The notes under the pieces: generated by a model
What the model was told of the DNA's origin: nothing
The model's database searches: none
The model's input: the letters and a program-made list of their open reading frames with translations, nothing else
Source: Priestia koreensis
GTDB lineage: Bacteria; Bacillota; Bacilli; Bacillales; Bacillaceae_H
Assembly (NCBI RefSeq): GCF_001274935.1
Contig: NZ_LILC01000007.1
Coordinates: forward strand, 1 to 64,000
Length of the DNA: 64,000 nt
Reading direction: 5' to 3'
Shown here: positions 56,918-64,000 of the stretch, in pieces
How the letters are laid out: every line of letters starts with the position of its first letter
Numbering within the stretch: the stretch's first letter is position 1
Program-made: the position numbers and the translations under genes

Positions 56918-57300
56918 TGTATTGTTTGCAATGTAATAGGAACAGCAATGGCAGGACTAGAAAAACGAACACGTGAGTACGTAATCTTTATTTTTTGTCC
57001 TTCCCTAAGCTTTGCTTTTACCCGAGAGTCAACGTGCGTCAAATCCACATAAATACTCACTTTGTTATCTGATGCCGTTTTAGACAATCCTAATTTTTGG
57101 GGTGATAGCCCTTTTACATATCCAATTTGCTCATTAGAAGGATATTTTGAAGCAGATTCATTAACTAAATTCGTTTTCTTGTTTTGACTCACAGTCTCTT
57201 CTTTTACTGAACGACAATCTGTTGAAGTAACCGCAGCCTCTCCGCTTTCACACGCTGTTAAGACGACTAATAGTGCGCTAATCACCATCAATTTTTTCAA
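56911..57300 (-). CDS. Hypothetical lipoprotein
   Basis: 129 residues. Signal peptide LKKLMVISALLVVLTA then C (lipobox LTAC), a hydrophilic linker and a beta-rich domain with KVSIYVDLTHVDSRVKAKLR. GTG 57318 is in frame, but AAAGGAG is 8 nt before the TTG at 57300, so that start is preferred. The last segment, SSPAIAVPITLQTIHK, is hydrophobic. Function unknown. Confidence 0.7.
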   Translation of the reverse strand: MKKLMVISALLVVLTACESGEAAVTSTDCRSVKEETVSQNKKTNLVNESASKYPSNEQIGYVKGLSPQKLGLSKTASDNKVSIYVDLTHVDSRVKAKLREGQKIKITYSRVRFSSPAIAVPITLQTIHK

Positions 57301-57463
57301 ACCAAACGCTCCTTTCACCTACAATATAAACTTAGACGATGAATAGGGATAAATGTTACAAAAAATATTTATAAATAAAAATGAGCTGGTCTATAATTCC
57401 AAAATTCTGTGGTAAGATGAACACATCATTATCTATTTATCCTTGAAAAAGCGAGGCCTATAA

Positions 57464-57946
57464 ATGAAAACATATAAACCGTCCATAACACCTGTTATTT
57501 CCTCGGCTGCTTTCGGGTTCGTTTGGCTAGGAATTAATATCATTTGGGTTCTATCAGAAAGCGTTTCAATTTGGTGGGCTGTGTCCATGTTTGTATCCAT
57601 TTTTATCCTGGGATATGCGGTCTATTACGAAAAGGCGCGAAGACAAAGCGAAGGGTTTTATTGGGATGACGAAGGTGTTGTGATTGATTTAGATGGTACG
57701 AAAGTGTACTGGTACGAAATCGAAAAAATCAAATTCTTTCAAGGAATGTATTTAGAAAGATCCACCATCATCTTTCCTCATTATCAATACCATGAAGAGA
57801 TTTTCAAACGGCAAAAAGATGGTACGAGAACCCCTGCTTATCAGATCGAATTTCAGCGCATGCAACATCCAAAACAATTTCACGAGGGCTTAATGAATGC
57901 GTGGGCAAGCTATCAAAAAGAAAGAGAACTCACCGTTAAGCGTTAA
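57464..57946 (+). CDS. Two-helix membrane protein, paralogue of the gene at 50819
   Basis: 160 residues. Two N-terminal membrane helices (about 11-31 and 37-54), then FYWDDEGVVIDLDGTKVYW with EIEKI, a beta domain and the FHEGLMNAWASYQKER end. It matches the protein at 50819-51313 along its length, so the two arose by duplication 6 kb apart in opposite orientation. GAGG lies 8-9 nt upstream of the ATG. Function unknown. Confidence 0.7.
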   Translation: MKTYKPSITPVISSAAFGFVWLGINIIWVLSESVSIWWAVSMFVSIFILGYAVYYEKARRQSEGFYWDDEGVVIDLDGTKVYWYEIEKIKFFQGMYLERSTIIFPHYQYHEEIFKRQKDGTRTPAYQIEFQRMQHPKQFHEGLMNAWASYQKERELTVKR

Positions 57947-57964
57947 CGCTAGAATTTACCTTTA

Positions 57965-58017
57965 GACAAAAGAAAAACCGGTAACTGTTCATTGTGTTAC
58001 TGGTTTTTCTTTTGTTG
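57965..58017 (+). terminator. Long intrinsic terminator
   Basis: ACAAAAGAAAAACCGGTAAC pairs with GTTACTGGTTTTTCTTTTGT, a 20-bp stem. Confidence 0.85.
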
Positions 58018-58080
58018 TTCGTATTTCACTTTTACCGTACGATCATTGTTTTTCTATAAAGAATTGATATGACTTCGCGC

Positions 58081-58407
58081 TCAATCCTCCTCTATTCCCT
58101 CACCTGTTATCACCATATGAGAGTCATGATCTCCGCTTTTAAAAATCCTCCAGCATTCATCTTCATTTGAAGAGTCAAGAAATACATCTAGCATCCATGC
58201 GTTTGAAAATAGAATGGTTATGTCTCCCACGTTAGAGACATGAATCCCTTCCACTACTACTTTTGCGTGCACTAATTTTCCCAGCAAAGAAACGGTTTTT
58301 CATCCAAAAGACTGTTTCCATGTTCTTCCCAATCAAAGTCATCTTCTTCAATGGTGGATGACAGTCTGTATACGTCCATATTGGCGACTAAAATTTTATT
58401 TCTTCAT
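58081..58407 (-). pseudogene. Small gene with two frameshifts
   Basis: From ATG 58407 (AAAGGA upstream) the frame is MKK then a stop. Removing one T restores KILVANMDVYRLSSTIEEDD, then FDWEEHGNSLLDEKPFL. A second shift at about 58287-58295 leads into GKLVHAKVVVEGIHVSNVGD and WRIFKSGDHDSHMVITG to the end at 58081. Together they describe a protein of about 105 residues. Not recognised; probably recently inactivated, or a region of sequencing errors. Confidence 0.6.
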
Positions 58408-58537
58408 GTTGTGTCCTTTAGAATCTGAAAGTTTATCTTCCTTGTATAGGTAGAAGCCGTTCCTTTATTGTTTTTACAATAAAAGGAAAAAGGTGTTTTG
58501 ATACAGGCCTAGAATTACTATACACTGGGCTTGTTAG

Positions 58538-59035
58538 TTACCGTACAGCCTCTGTTAAAAAATCAATTTTCGCAAGGTCTTTATGGTTGTTTTTATCTGC
58601 CCGGTAGCTGTCTTTGGATGAAGCCTCATATACACGTAAGTATTGGGCATGATTAAGCAAATAATACGAAACATCTTCTTTTGTATGAATCTCTAAATCT
58701 TCTAATGCTATACCTGCAAAAGCTGGTAAGGTATCCATAATTCCAAATTCAACGGACATATCGTCTTTTGAAAACTCATGCTCATGTAAATCAACGAGAC
58801 GATAGCCCATTACTTCCATCATACTCACAATGTCACTCCAGCTATGTATTGATTGCTCAGGTGGTACTTCCCAACCTCTCGGATCACCAGGTACATGAAT
58901 ATCCACATCTTTTGCATCCCAGCTCCTATTTGTCAGTACTTCTAAGCCAACAGATCCCATTAACAACGGGATAATCTTAAGGTCATTTAATTTTTTCGCA
59001 ATGGTTATAAACTCATTAAATTTTTGATTATTCAT
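58538..59035 (-). CDS. Nucleotidyltransferase-like protein
   Basis: 165 residues. LLMGSVGLEVLTNRSWDAKD and VDIHVPGDPRGWEVP fit a minimal nucleotidyltransferase fold (G-S...D-x-D-x-H), followed by RVYEASSKDSYRADKNNHKD. Similar proteins are widespread in Firmicutes, and some carry the doubtful name phosphoribosylanthranilate isomerase. AAAGGAG is 8 nt before the ATG at 59035. The substrate and role are unknown. Confidence 0.65.
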   Translation of the reverse strand: MNNQKFNEFITIAKKLNDLKIIPLLMGSVGLEVLTNRSWDAKDVDIHVPGDPRGWEVPPEQSIHSWSDIVSMMEVMGYRLVDLHEHEFSKDDMSVEFGIMDTLPAFAGIALEDLEIHTKEDVSYYLLNHAQYLRVYEASSKDSYRADKNNHKDLAKIDFLTEAVR

Positions 59036-59110
59036 TTGTTCGTCTCCTTTTTCGTTCAACTATCTCTGCTTATCTCGCAATTATTTATCGCAGCCTGACA
59101 TACCAAAATT

Positions 59111-60034
59111 CTAGACTGATGTAAGCAAACGATCCCCATCAAACGTACGATTTACGAGATCAATAAAAGACTGTAGTTGAATCGACATGAATTTGTCTTT
59201 GTGCCAGATCATTTGCGTATGAAGAGGTGTATGAATGTTGTTGCAAACAAGTTCTGTTAAGGTTCCTGTTCGAAGTTCTTCTTTTATCGCCATCTCCGGT
59301 AATATTGCTACACCTAAGTCTAATCGCACGCATTGCTTAATCGCTTCGATACTTGCAAATTCAAACGTATTTGGCGTAAAAATCCCAAATTCTTGAAACA
59401 AATCTTCTAGTATGACTCGGTAAGAGCAGCCTGCTTCTGTATATAAAAGCGTTTCGTTCTCAAGATCTTTTAACTGAATCTCAGTCACATTCGCTAGTAG
59501 ATGACTCGGTGAAGCCACAATCTTTAACGGTTCTTTTAGAAGACACTGAGTATGTAACGTAACATCTTGATATTGAATCGGTTCAATCGTAAACGCAATG
59601 TCAAGCGTTCCGTCTAATAGTTGAAGTCTTGTTTGCTCTCTAGAATCAATGGGTTTGAAAATCATTTTAACCTTTGGGAATTGGTCCTTGAATGCTTTTA
59701 ATATGGAAGGAAGTCGATAGGTACACAAGCTTTCAGATGCGCCAATCACAAGCGTCCCTGAAGGCTCCTCTATTCCGCTGACCGCATTCTTTGCTTCTTT
59801 CGTTAATTGAATCATTTGATCCGCATATCGTTTGAACTCGCGTCCCTGTTCAGTTAAGGCCAACCGTTTTCCAAGACGTTCAAATAACGGTGTTTCAAGC
59901 TCTGCTTCAAGCGCTTTGATTTGTGCGGTCACGCTTGATTGAGCAAAATTTAATAGCTTCGCTGTATACGTGAAATTCAACGTCTCTGCAGCTGTTTTAA
60001 ACGTAATGAGTTGCTTGATCTCGATGGTGCTCAC
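59111..60034 (-). CDS. LysR-family transcriptional regulator
   Basis: 307 residues. The N-terminal helix-turn-helix reads FKTAAETLNFTYTAKLLNFA, then QSSVTAQIKALEAEL. The C-terminal periplasmic-binding-like domain includes GTLVIGASESLCTYRLPSIL. The start is odd: the GTG at 60032-60034 almost touches GAGGAGA. The usual LysR beginning (MEIKQL) would fall on an ATC codon 9 nt further on. Divergent from a 39-residue peptide gene; TTGATTCAATCAA at 60058-60070 may be its operator. Confidence 0.88.
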   Translation of the reverse strand: MSTIEIKQLITFKTAAETLNFTYTAKLLNFAQSSVTAQIKALEAELETPLFERLGKRLALTEQGREFKRYADQMIQLTKEAKNAVSGIEEPSGTLVIGASESLCTYRLPSILKAFKDQFPKVKMIFKPIDSREQTRLQLLDGTLDIAFTIEPIQYQDVTLHTQCLLKEPLKIVASPSHLLANVTEIQLKDLENETLLYTEAGCSYRVILEDLFQEFGIFTPNTFEFASIEAIKQCVRLDLGVAILPEMAIKEELRTGTLTELVCNNIHTPLHTQMIWHKDKFMSIQLQSFIDLVNRTFDGDRLLTSV

Positions 60035-60154
60035 TCTCCTCTAATCGGATATTTCGATTGATTCAATCAAAATGTTCATCTGTATCGATTCATACAATCA
60101 TTATAAAATATGGTAAATAGAACCACAACAATAATAGAATGCGAGGAAACGAAC

Positions 60155-60274
60155 ATGACTACAAAAAAAGAAAGCAAAAAGAAAGTTGTGTCAATGAAGA
60201 AAAAACAAAAGCCTGGAAAAAGCTTCTCTCATTATTGGAATGAAATTATTCATGCCGTTATTGCAACGAAGTAA
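60155..60274 (+). CDS. 39-residue basic small protein
   Basis: A short gene: MTTKKESKKKVVSMKKK, then a GKSFSHYWNEIIHAVIATK tail. GAGG lies 8 nt before ATG 60155. The peptide has a very basic N-terminus and an amphipathic, partly hydrophobic C-terminal helix. It is divergent from the LysR gene with about 120 bp between, and a terminator follows at 60331. Its role is unknown. Confidence 0.6.
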   Translation: MTTKKESKKKVVSMKKKQKPGKSFSHYWNEIIHAVIATK

Positions 60275-60330
60275 CAAATGCAGAATAAACAGGGGTAAAG
60301 AATAAACATAGCTATATAGATGATACTATA

Positions 60331-60362
60331 AAAACAGCGCCCGCTAGAGGCGCTGTTTCTTG
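60331..60362 (+). terminator. Intrinsic terminator
   Basis: AAACAGCGCC pairs with GGCGCTGTTT around CGCTAGA. Confidence 0.7.
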
Positions 60363-60496
60363 CACTACCATTTCTTATAACTTTAACCCCTATTGATCCT
60401 TTTAGTTCTTCTTTATTATAAGCAACTGAACAAAATAAAAAATGCCCATAATCCGTCTGGGCAAGAATAAGTTTTAGAGAAGATAAAAAGGTTGTC

Positions 60497-60673
60497 CTAA
60501 TGACGGATACGAATTTGATGCAGCTGATTTAATAATTCATCTAAAAACTGACTCATTTGTAGGGTATTTTCGCTTGTAAATCCCTCTTCTAACCCTAAAC
60601 TAATCATGTTCGCTCTCGTTACTTCTATTTTTTCAATCAGTTCAATCTGAAACATACTTCGGTCGTCTTCCAA
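60497..60673 (-). CDS. Spo0E-family aspartyl-phosphate phosphatase
   Basis: 58 residues. The SQFLDELLNQL segment is the Spo0E signature (S-x-x-L-D-x-L-L), preceded by a first helix (ELIEKIEVTRANMISLGLEE). Such helical hairpins dephosphorylate Spo0A and delay sporulation. The frame opens at GTG 60685, but AGGTGG is 8 nt before TTG 60673. Stand-alone gene. Confidence 0.85.
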   Translation of the reverse strand: MEDDRSMFQIELIEKIEVTRANMISLGLEEGFTSENTLQMSQFLDELLNQLHQIRIRH

Positions 60674-61138
60674 TTTTATAACCACCTAGGCTTTTTTATG
60701 ATCACATTCTTTCTTTATTTTATCATTTTTACCATAATAAACCAATAATTGCGCATAATATATTTTGTTTACAGTATGATTTTAGCTGATATAATTCGTT
60801 ACATAAGAAAATAGGTTTTTAACCTTCACTTCATTTTGGAGTGAAATGCAAAACAGAGGATATTTATAAACAAATATCCTCTGTTTTTATGAGAATTGTC
60901 GGTAACGATTTTCTATATCCGTAAATGAAATAAGATGCGCAATCTTTCTTTAGACTGTTCGTAGTAAAACACTTTTAAGAATAAGATCATTTATTCTTAA
61001 GTCAGGAACATAGTTTAAATCTCTCGGTTTTCCTTCTAGCATCGAGATAAATTCTAATTTATTTTCGTTAGGGGGTTACTTGTCGACAACAAATGCAGAA
61101 ATGATGATAGCTGAAGATGAACCGAGTAGATTCCCTTT
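60674..61138. other. Intergenic stretch with hairpins and no gene
   Basis: No frame with a ribosome site. AACAGAGGATATTT and AAATATCCTCTGTTTTT form a terminator at 60851-60888 with no visible gene in front of it on the plus strand. A TTAAGAATAA/TTATTCTTAA inverted repeat lies at about 60975-61001. An unannotated small RNA is possible. Confidence 0.45.
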
Positions 61139-61909
61139 TTACGCTGCAGGCGTGCTAGATCGTTTGTTTCTAGGTGAGAACCATCCAATCAAGGCAATCG
61201 CGACTAACACGCCATAGAAAATGAGCGTCCATACGGCACTGTGTGGAAAATGTGGATCTAAAACGCCGATATCCTTGTGAGCAAGCGTGATGACAGCTAG
61301 CTTTACGCCTACCCAAGCAACAATGGCATAGGCAGTGGTTTCTAATGCTGGTCTCTTCTCAAGTAGCTTTACAAACCAAGTTGCTGCAAACTTAATTAAG
61401 ACAAGCCCTGCAATTCCACCGAGTACAACAACTAAAAACTGTGCACCATCCATACCGCCTATTTCTCGAAACTTCGAATCAGGAAGTCCAAGAGCTATCG
61501 CTACTGCCGCTAATATAGAATCGATCGCAAAAGCAAGGTCAGCTAGCGCAATTTTCCCTACCGTAGGCCAAAAACCTTTTCCAGCGGATTTTTCCGACTC
61601 TTCCTGATGGTTTCCGTCCTTCTTCCCAAACTTGTCTTTAAGAATATGTTTTAATCCTAGGTACAATAAGTATGCTGCGCCCACAGCTTGAACCAACCAA
61701 ACGTTTGCGATAAATGAAATCGCAAAAAGAGCACCAAATCGAAAAATAAAGGCTATAATAATTCCATAGTTAATGGCTCTTTTTTTCTGATCATCCGGCA
61801 AGTGTTTCGCAATGACTGCCAGTACAAGAGCATTGTCTGCTGACAATAAACCTTCTAGGCCAATTAAAATTAATAATGCCCATCCATACTCAATCCAAAT
61901 GGATCCCAT
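61139..61909 (-). CDS. TerC-family integral membrane protein (YkoY-like)
   Basis: 256 residues, seven predicted membrane helices. LIGLEGLLSADNALVLAVIA and ALADLAFAIDSILAAVAIAL, each with a conserved acidic residue in the membrane, are the TerC signatures. Relatives (YkoY, Alx, MntP-like exporters) move Mn2+ and help metallate secreted enzymes. GGAG is 5 nt before ATG 61909. No yybP-ykoY riboswitch is visible in the short leader. Confidence 0.88.
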   Translation of the reverse strand: MGSIWIEYGWALLILIGLEGLLSADNALVLAVIAKHLPDDQKKRAINYGIIIAFIFRFGALFAISFIANVWLVQAVGAAYLLYLGLKHILKDKFGKKDGNHQEESEKSAGKGFWPTVGKIALADLAFAIDSILAAVAIALGLPDSKFREIGGMDGAQFLVVVLGGIAGLVLIKFAATWFVKLLEKRPALETTAYAIVAWVGVKLAVITLAHKDIGVLDPHFPHSAVWTLIFYGVLVAIALIGWFSPRNKRSSTPAA

Positions 61910-61961
61910 TCATTCTCCGCCTTTCTCAAATAAACCTCGTTTAGGTCCACGGCTTGTTTTT

Positions 61962-61990
61962 ATTAGAATAACCCTCTACAAGAAAGTCAA
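61962..61990 (-). promoter_or_regulatory. SigA-type promoter of the TerC gene
   Basis: On the minus strand TTGACT (61990-61985), a 17-bp spacer and TCTAAT (61967-61962). The predicted leader is about 45-50 nt, too short for a manganese riboswitch. Confidence 0.65.
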
Positions 61991-62084
61991 TTCTAGAAAA
62001 TGAAGGTTCAATACTTGATCCTAAACTTGAATTTCAAATGGTACTTGCATCATTTATTTACGTATTCATACATAGAACAAAGAA

Positions 62085-62112
62085 AAAAGCGCTTAGGATC
62101 AGCGCTTTTGGA
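62085..62112 (-). terminator. Terminator of the ABC exporter gene
   Basis: AAAAGCGCT pairs with AGCGCTTTT around TAGGATC; on the minus strand the T run follows. Downstream of the ABC gene. Confidence 0.7.
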
Positions 62113-62168
62113 TTAGCTTATTTATTTGAGTATCAAAAATTGGCCTAATTTTTGCTTTTCCTTACATG

Positions 62169-63821
62169 CTAAACGCTCTGCAGTGCAGCATGGCTAAATT
62201 CAACCGTTTCATCTGCGATTGAATTTAACCTTTCATCATGAGATACAATAATGATAATTTTTTTCTGTTTTATACTTAGGAGATACTCTTTAAGATTTAT
62301 AATCGCCTGTATATCTAGAGCAGATGTAGGCTCGTCTAAAATGAGTAAGTCAGCCTCTTTTAAGAAGCAGCGAATAAGAGCAAGCTTTTGCTTTTGTCCC
62401 CCTGATAAATTCGTGGATGAATGGTTTATGTGATGATGCAATTGCTCAGGTAGAGACTGAATGTAATAATCTAAACCAAATTCTTTGCAATAGTCATGGA
62501 CAACGTCATCACTTATGTCATGTTGAGTACCTAACGTTAAATTATTCAAGATTGTATCACTAATTAACATAGGCTCCTGTTCAACCATACTTACTAAGTG
62601 CTCTCTCATATGGTATAAATCTAATTCCTTCATTTCCACACCGTTGTATTTAACCTCACCATTATAGTCGCTGTGAAGCCCTAACATTACATTTAAAAAC
62701 GTACTTTTACCAGAGCCGTTCCCCCCCTGAAGTAAATAAATATTCCCTTTGGAAAAAGTATGGTGAACGCCGTTTACAATAGGAAACGGCGCATCAGGGT
62801 ACTGATAAGATACATTTTCAATTGCAATAGTATCAATGCTTTTTAATAGGCGCTGATGATTTAATTCCTTTTCAAGTAAAAAGATATTTTCAAGCCTCTC
62901 CTTTGAGACAGAAACATCTTTATAGCTTTTAAAGAAATTAAAAAAATAGCTAACGCTTCCATTAATCATGCCTACATACGAATTAATAATGGCAAATCCA
63001 CCAATGGACAGTTGATTATGCAGCAACAAATATCCTCCGTAAATAATAATGATGATGGATAATATGCTGTTTGTAATTTTGTCTACGCTATTGTATAAGT
63101 AAGCAAACTTAGAATACTTCATAGTTGTTTCGTACAATTGTTGAAAGCTCTTTTTGAACTTTGGATTTAGCGTATTATACCAAGCATTTATTTTAATAAT
63201 TTTAATGTTACTTAATTGGTGATTCATATCTGAGAAAAACTTAATCTGGCTCTCACTGTATTCAAAGCTGAGCTCAAAAATCTTTTTCCTTGTTACGATG
63301 TAAAAAGCTAAATAAATCGGTACAAAACAAAGTATAATAATAGCCAAATTTGTATTTACTTGAAAAGTGAAAAATACGCATAAAACTAGCGATAATAAAC
63401 TACCTACAGACTGAAATACGCTACTTATTAAGAATTCTGATACATGATCAGAATCCATACTAATTTGCTGGCTAATCTCGGCCGCATTTTTTTGTGAGAA
63501 GTGCTCTAATTTGACCTTCTTGAGATGCTGCAGAGCGCTAAAACTAATATGAAAGGTAAACTTGGAAGTAAGCCTTGTAATTAAAATGTTACTGATGTAG
63601 TTTGATACAATATCTAAAACCAAAAGCCCAATTAAGATATAAATATAAAAAATATTGATACCGATCTTTGTTTGAATCACATCATCAATAAATTTCCCGA
63701 TTAAAAACGGTGTGGCTGATACGCACAACCAATTGATAATATAAAGAAAGAAGCAGCAAATAATGAGTATAACTACTTTTGTACTCAGTTTTTCTTTGAT
63801 TAATGTTTTTATCGTTGTCAC
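62169..63821 (-). CDS. ABC exporter with fused membrane and ATPase domains
   Basis: 550 residues. Six membrane helices (residues about 15-300) are followed by the nucleotide-binding domain with Walker A QGGNGSGKSTFLN, signature LSGGQKQKLAL, Walker B LLILDEPTSALD and the switch His in VSHDERL. It belongs to the exporter class that moves lipids, peptides or bacteriocins; no peptidase domain precedes it. It starts at GTG 63821 behind TTAGGTGAT, 65 nt after the gene cut at the window edge, so the two are probably co-transcribed. Confidence 0.88.
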   Translation of the reverse strand: MTTIKTLIKEKLSTKVVILIICCFFLYIINWLCVSATPFLIGKFIDDVIQTKIGINIFYIYILIGLLVLDIVSNYISNILITRLTSKFTFHISFSALQHLKKVKLEHFSQKNAAEISQQISMDSDHVSEFLISSVFQSVGSLLSLVLCVFFTFQVNTNLAIIILCFVPIYLAFYIVTRKKIFELSFEYSESQIKFFSDMNHQLSNIKIIKINAWYNTLNPKFKKSFQQLYETTMKYSKFAYLYNSVDKITNSILSIIIIIYGGYLLLHNQLSIGGFAIINSYVGMINGSVSYFFNFFKSYKDVSVSKERLENIFLLEKELNHQRLLKSIDTIAIENVSYQYPDAPFPIVNGVHHTFSKGNIYLLQGGNGSGKSTFLNVMLGLHSDYNGEVKYNGVEMKELDLYHMREHLVSMVEQEPMLISDTILNNLTLGTQHDISDDVVHDYCKEFGLDYYIQSLPEQLHHHINHSSTNLSGGQKQKLALIRCFLKEADLLILDEPTSALDIQAIINLKEYLLSIKQKKIIIIVSHDERLNSIADETVEFSHAALQSV

Positions 63822-63885
63822 TATGCATCACCTAAGCCGTACGATTTTATTAAATGTCAGTATCCACTCACTAAAACTAAAAAAA

Positions 63886-64000
63886 TTATGGGAAAGGAAT
63901 CAATTGATAAGCGTTAGGAAATTGCCCTGTGCGTGAAAGTTTTGAAATTTCATAGTCAAGAGGATTAAACAAAGTCGTGTTCATATGAGGGTATCCCTGA
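63886..64000 (-). CDS. C-terminal end of a protein cut by the window edge
   Basis: The minus frame is open from the edge to a TAA at 63886: YPHMNTTLFNPLDYEISKLS, then RTGQFPNAYQLIPFP. It reads as natural coding sequence upstream of the ABC exporter on the same strand. Too little is present to name it; a peptide-processing or exported-product protein is one possibility. Confidence 0.6.
   Translation of the reverse strand, partial: QGYPHMNTTLFNPLDYEISKLSRTGQFPNAYQLIPFP

Noticed and set aside
61910..62010. Possible yybP-ykoY manganese riboswitch before the TerC gene
   Set aside because: The leader predicted from the promoter is only about 50 nt and the conserved motif blocks are absent. A short TAAAC/GTTTA dyad there resembles part of the MerR operator but is too weak to call.
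62251..62433. Plus-strand frame inside the ABC transporter
   Set aside because: Antisense shadow of the nucleotide-binding domain.

Overview
The window looks like a chromosomal segment of a low-GC, endospore-forming Bacillaceae bacterium, most likely Priestia (Bacillus) megaterium or a close relative. The reasons are strong AGGAGG-type ribosome binding sites, frequent TTG and GTG starts, a Spo0E-type phosphatase, a CotF-like spore coat protein, an S-box (SAM) riboswitch, and a GH2 beta-galactosidase divergent from an AraC-type regulator, which is the bgaR/bgaM arrangement described for B. megaterium. No rRNA, tRNA or CRISPR array was seen.

Layout. At 1-0.5 kb a TnpB (IS200/IS605-type) gene runs off the left edge. 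0.8-14.4 kb holds an iron alcohol dehydrogenase, small secreted proteins, a MerR-SDR unit with a MerR-type 19-bp-spacer promoter, a TetR/SDR/MDR cluster with matching palindromic operators, an alpha/beta-hydrolase-fold protein that has lost its catalytic residues, and two broken genes (a P-loop kinase and an NlpC/P60 hydrolase). 14.8-20 kb holds a Bcr/CflA efflux pump beside a truncated MocR regulator, then a decayed RHS polymorphic toxin with a GIY-YIG-like C-terminus and two candidate immunity genes. 20-39.3 kb is mostly housekeeping: acetyltransferases, a WYL regulator with a DJ-1 protein, trhO, bgaR/bgaM, solA, EbsC/YbaK, a CotF-like protein, an MFS pump and an Est30-like esterase. It also carries a NucS-like nuclease joined to a PUA/EVE-like region.

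39.9-49.3 kb contains a free-standing LAGLIDADG endonuclease in AT-rich DNA, an S-box-controlled three-gene operon (ATP-grasp ligase, flavin monooxygenase, TauE/SafE exporter) and a three-gene operon of YqcI/YcgG haem oxygenase, cupin and cysteine hydrolase. These two operons are the best candidates for undescribed metabolism. 50.8-58.5 kb is an accessory strip of small lipoproteins, membrane proteins, paralogues, toxin/immunity-like scraps and frameshifted genes. 58.5-64 kb has a LysR regulator with a divergent 39-residue basic peptide, a Spo0E-like protein, a TerC-family protein (YkoY-like) and an ABC exporter next to a gene cut by the right edge.

Most genes are single units or short operons separated by strong, often bidirectional, intrinsic terminators. 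Function calls rest on motifs read by eye; no database search was possible.
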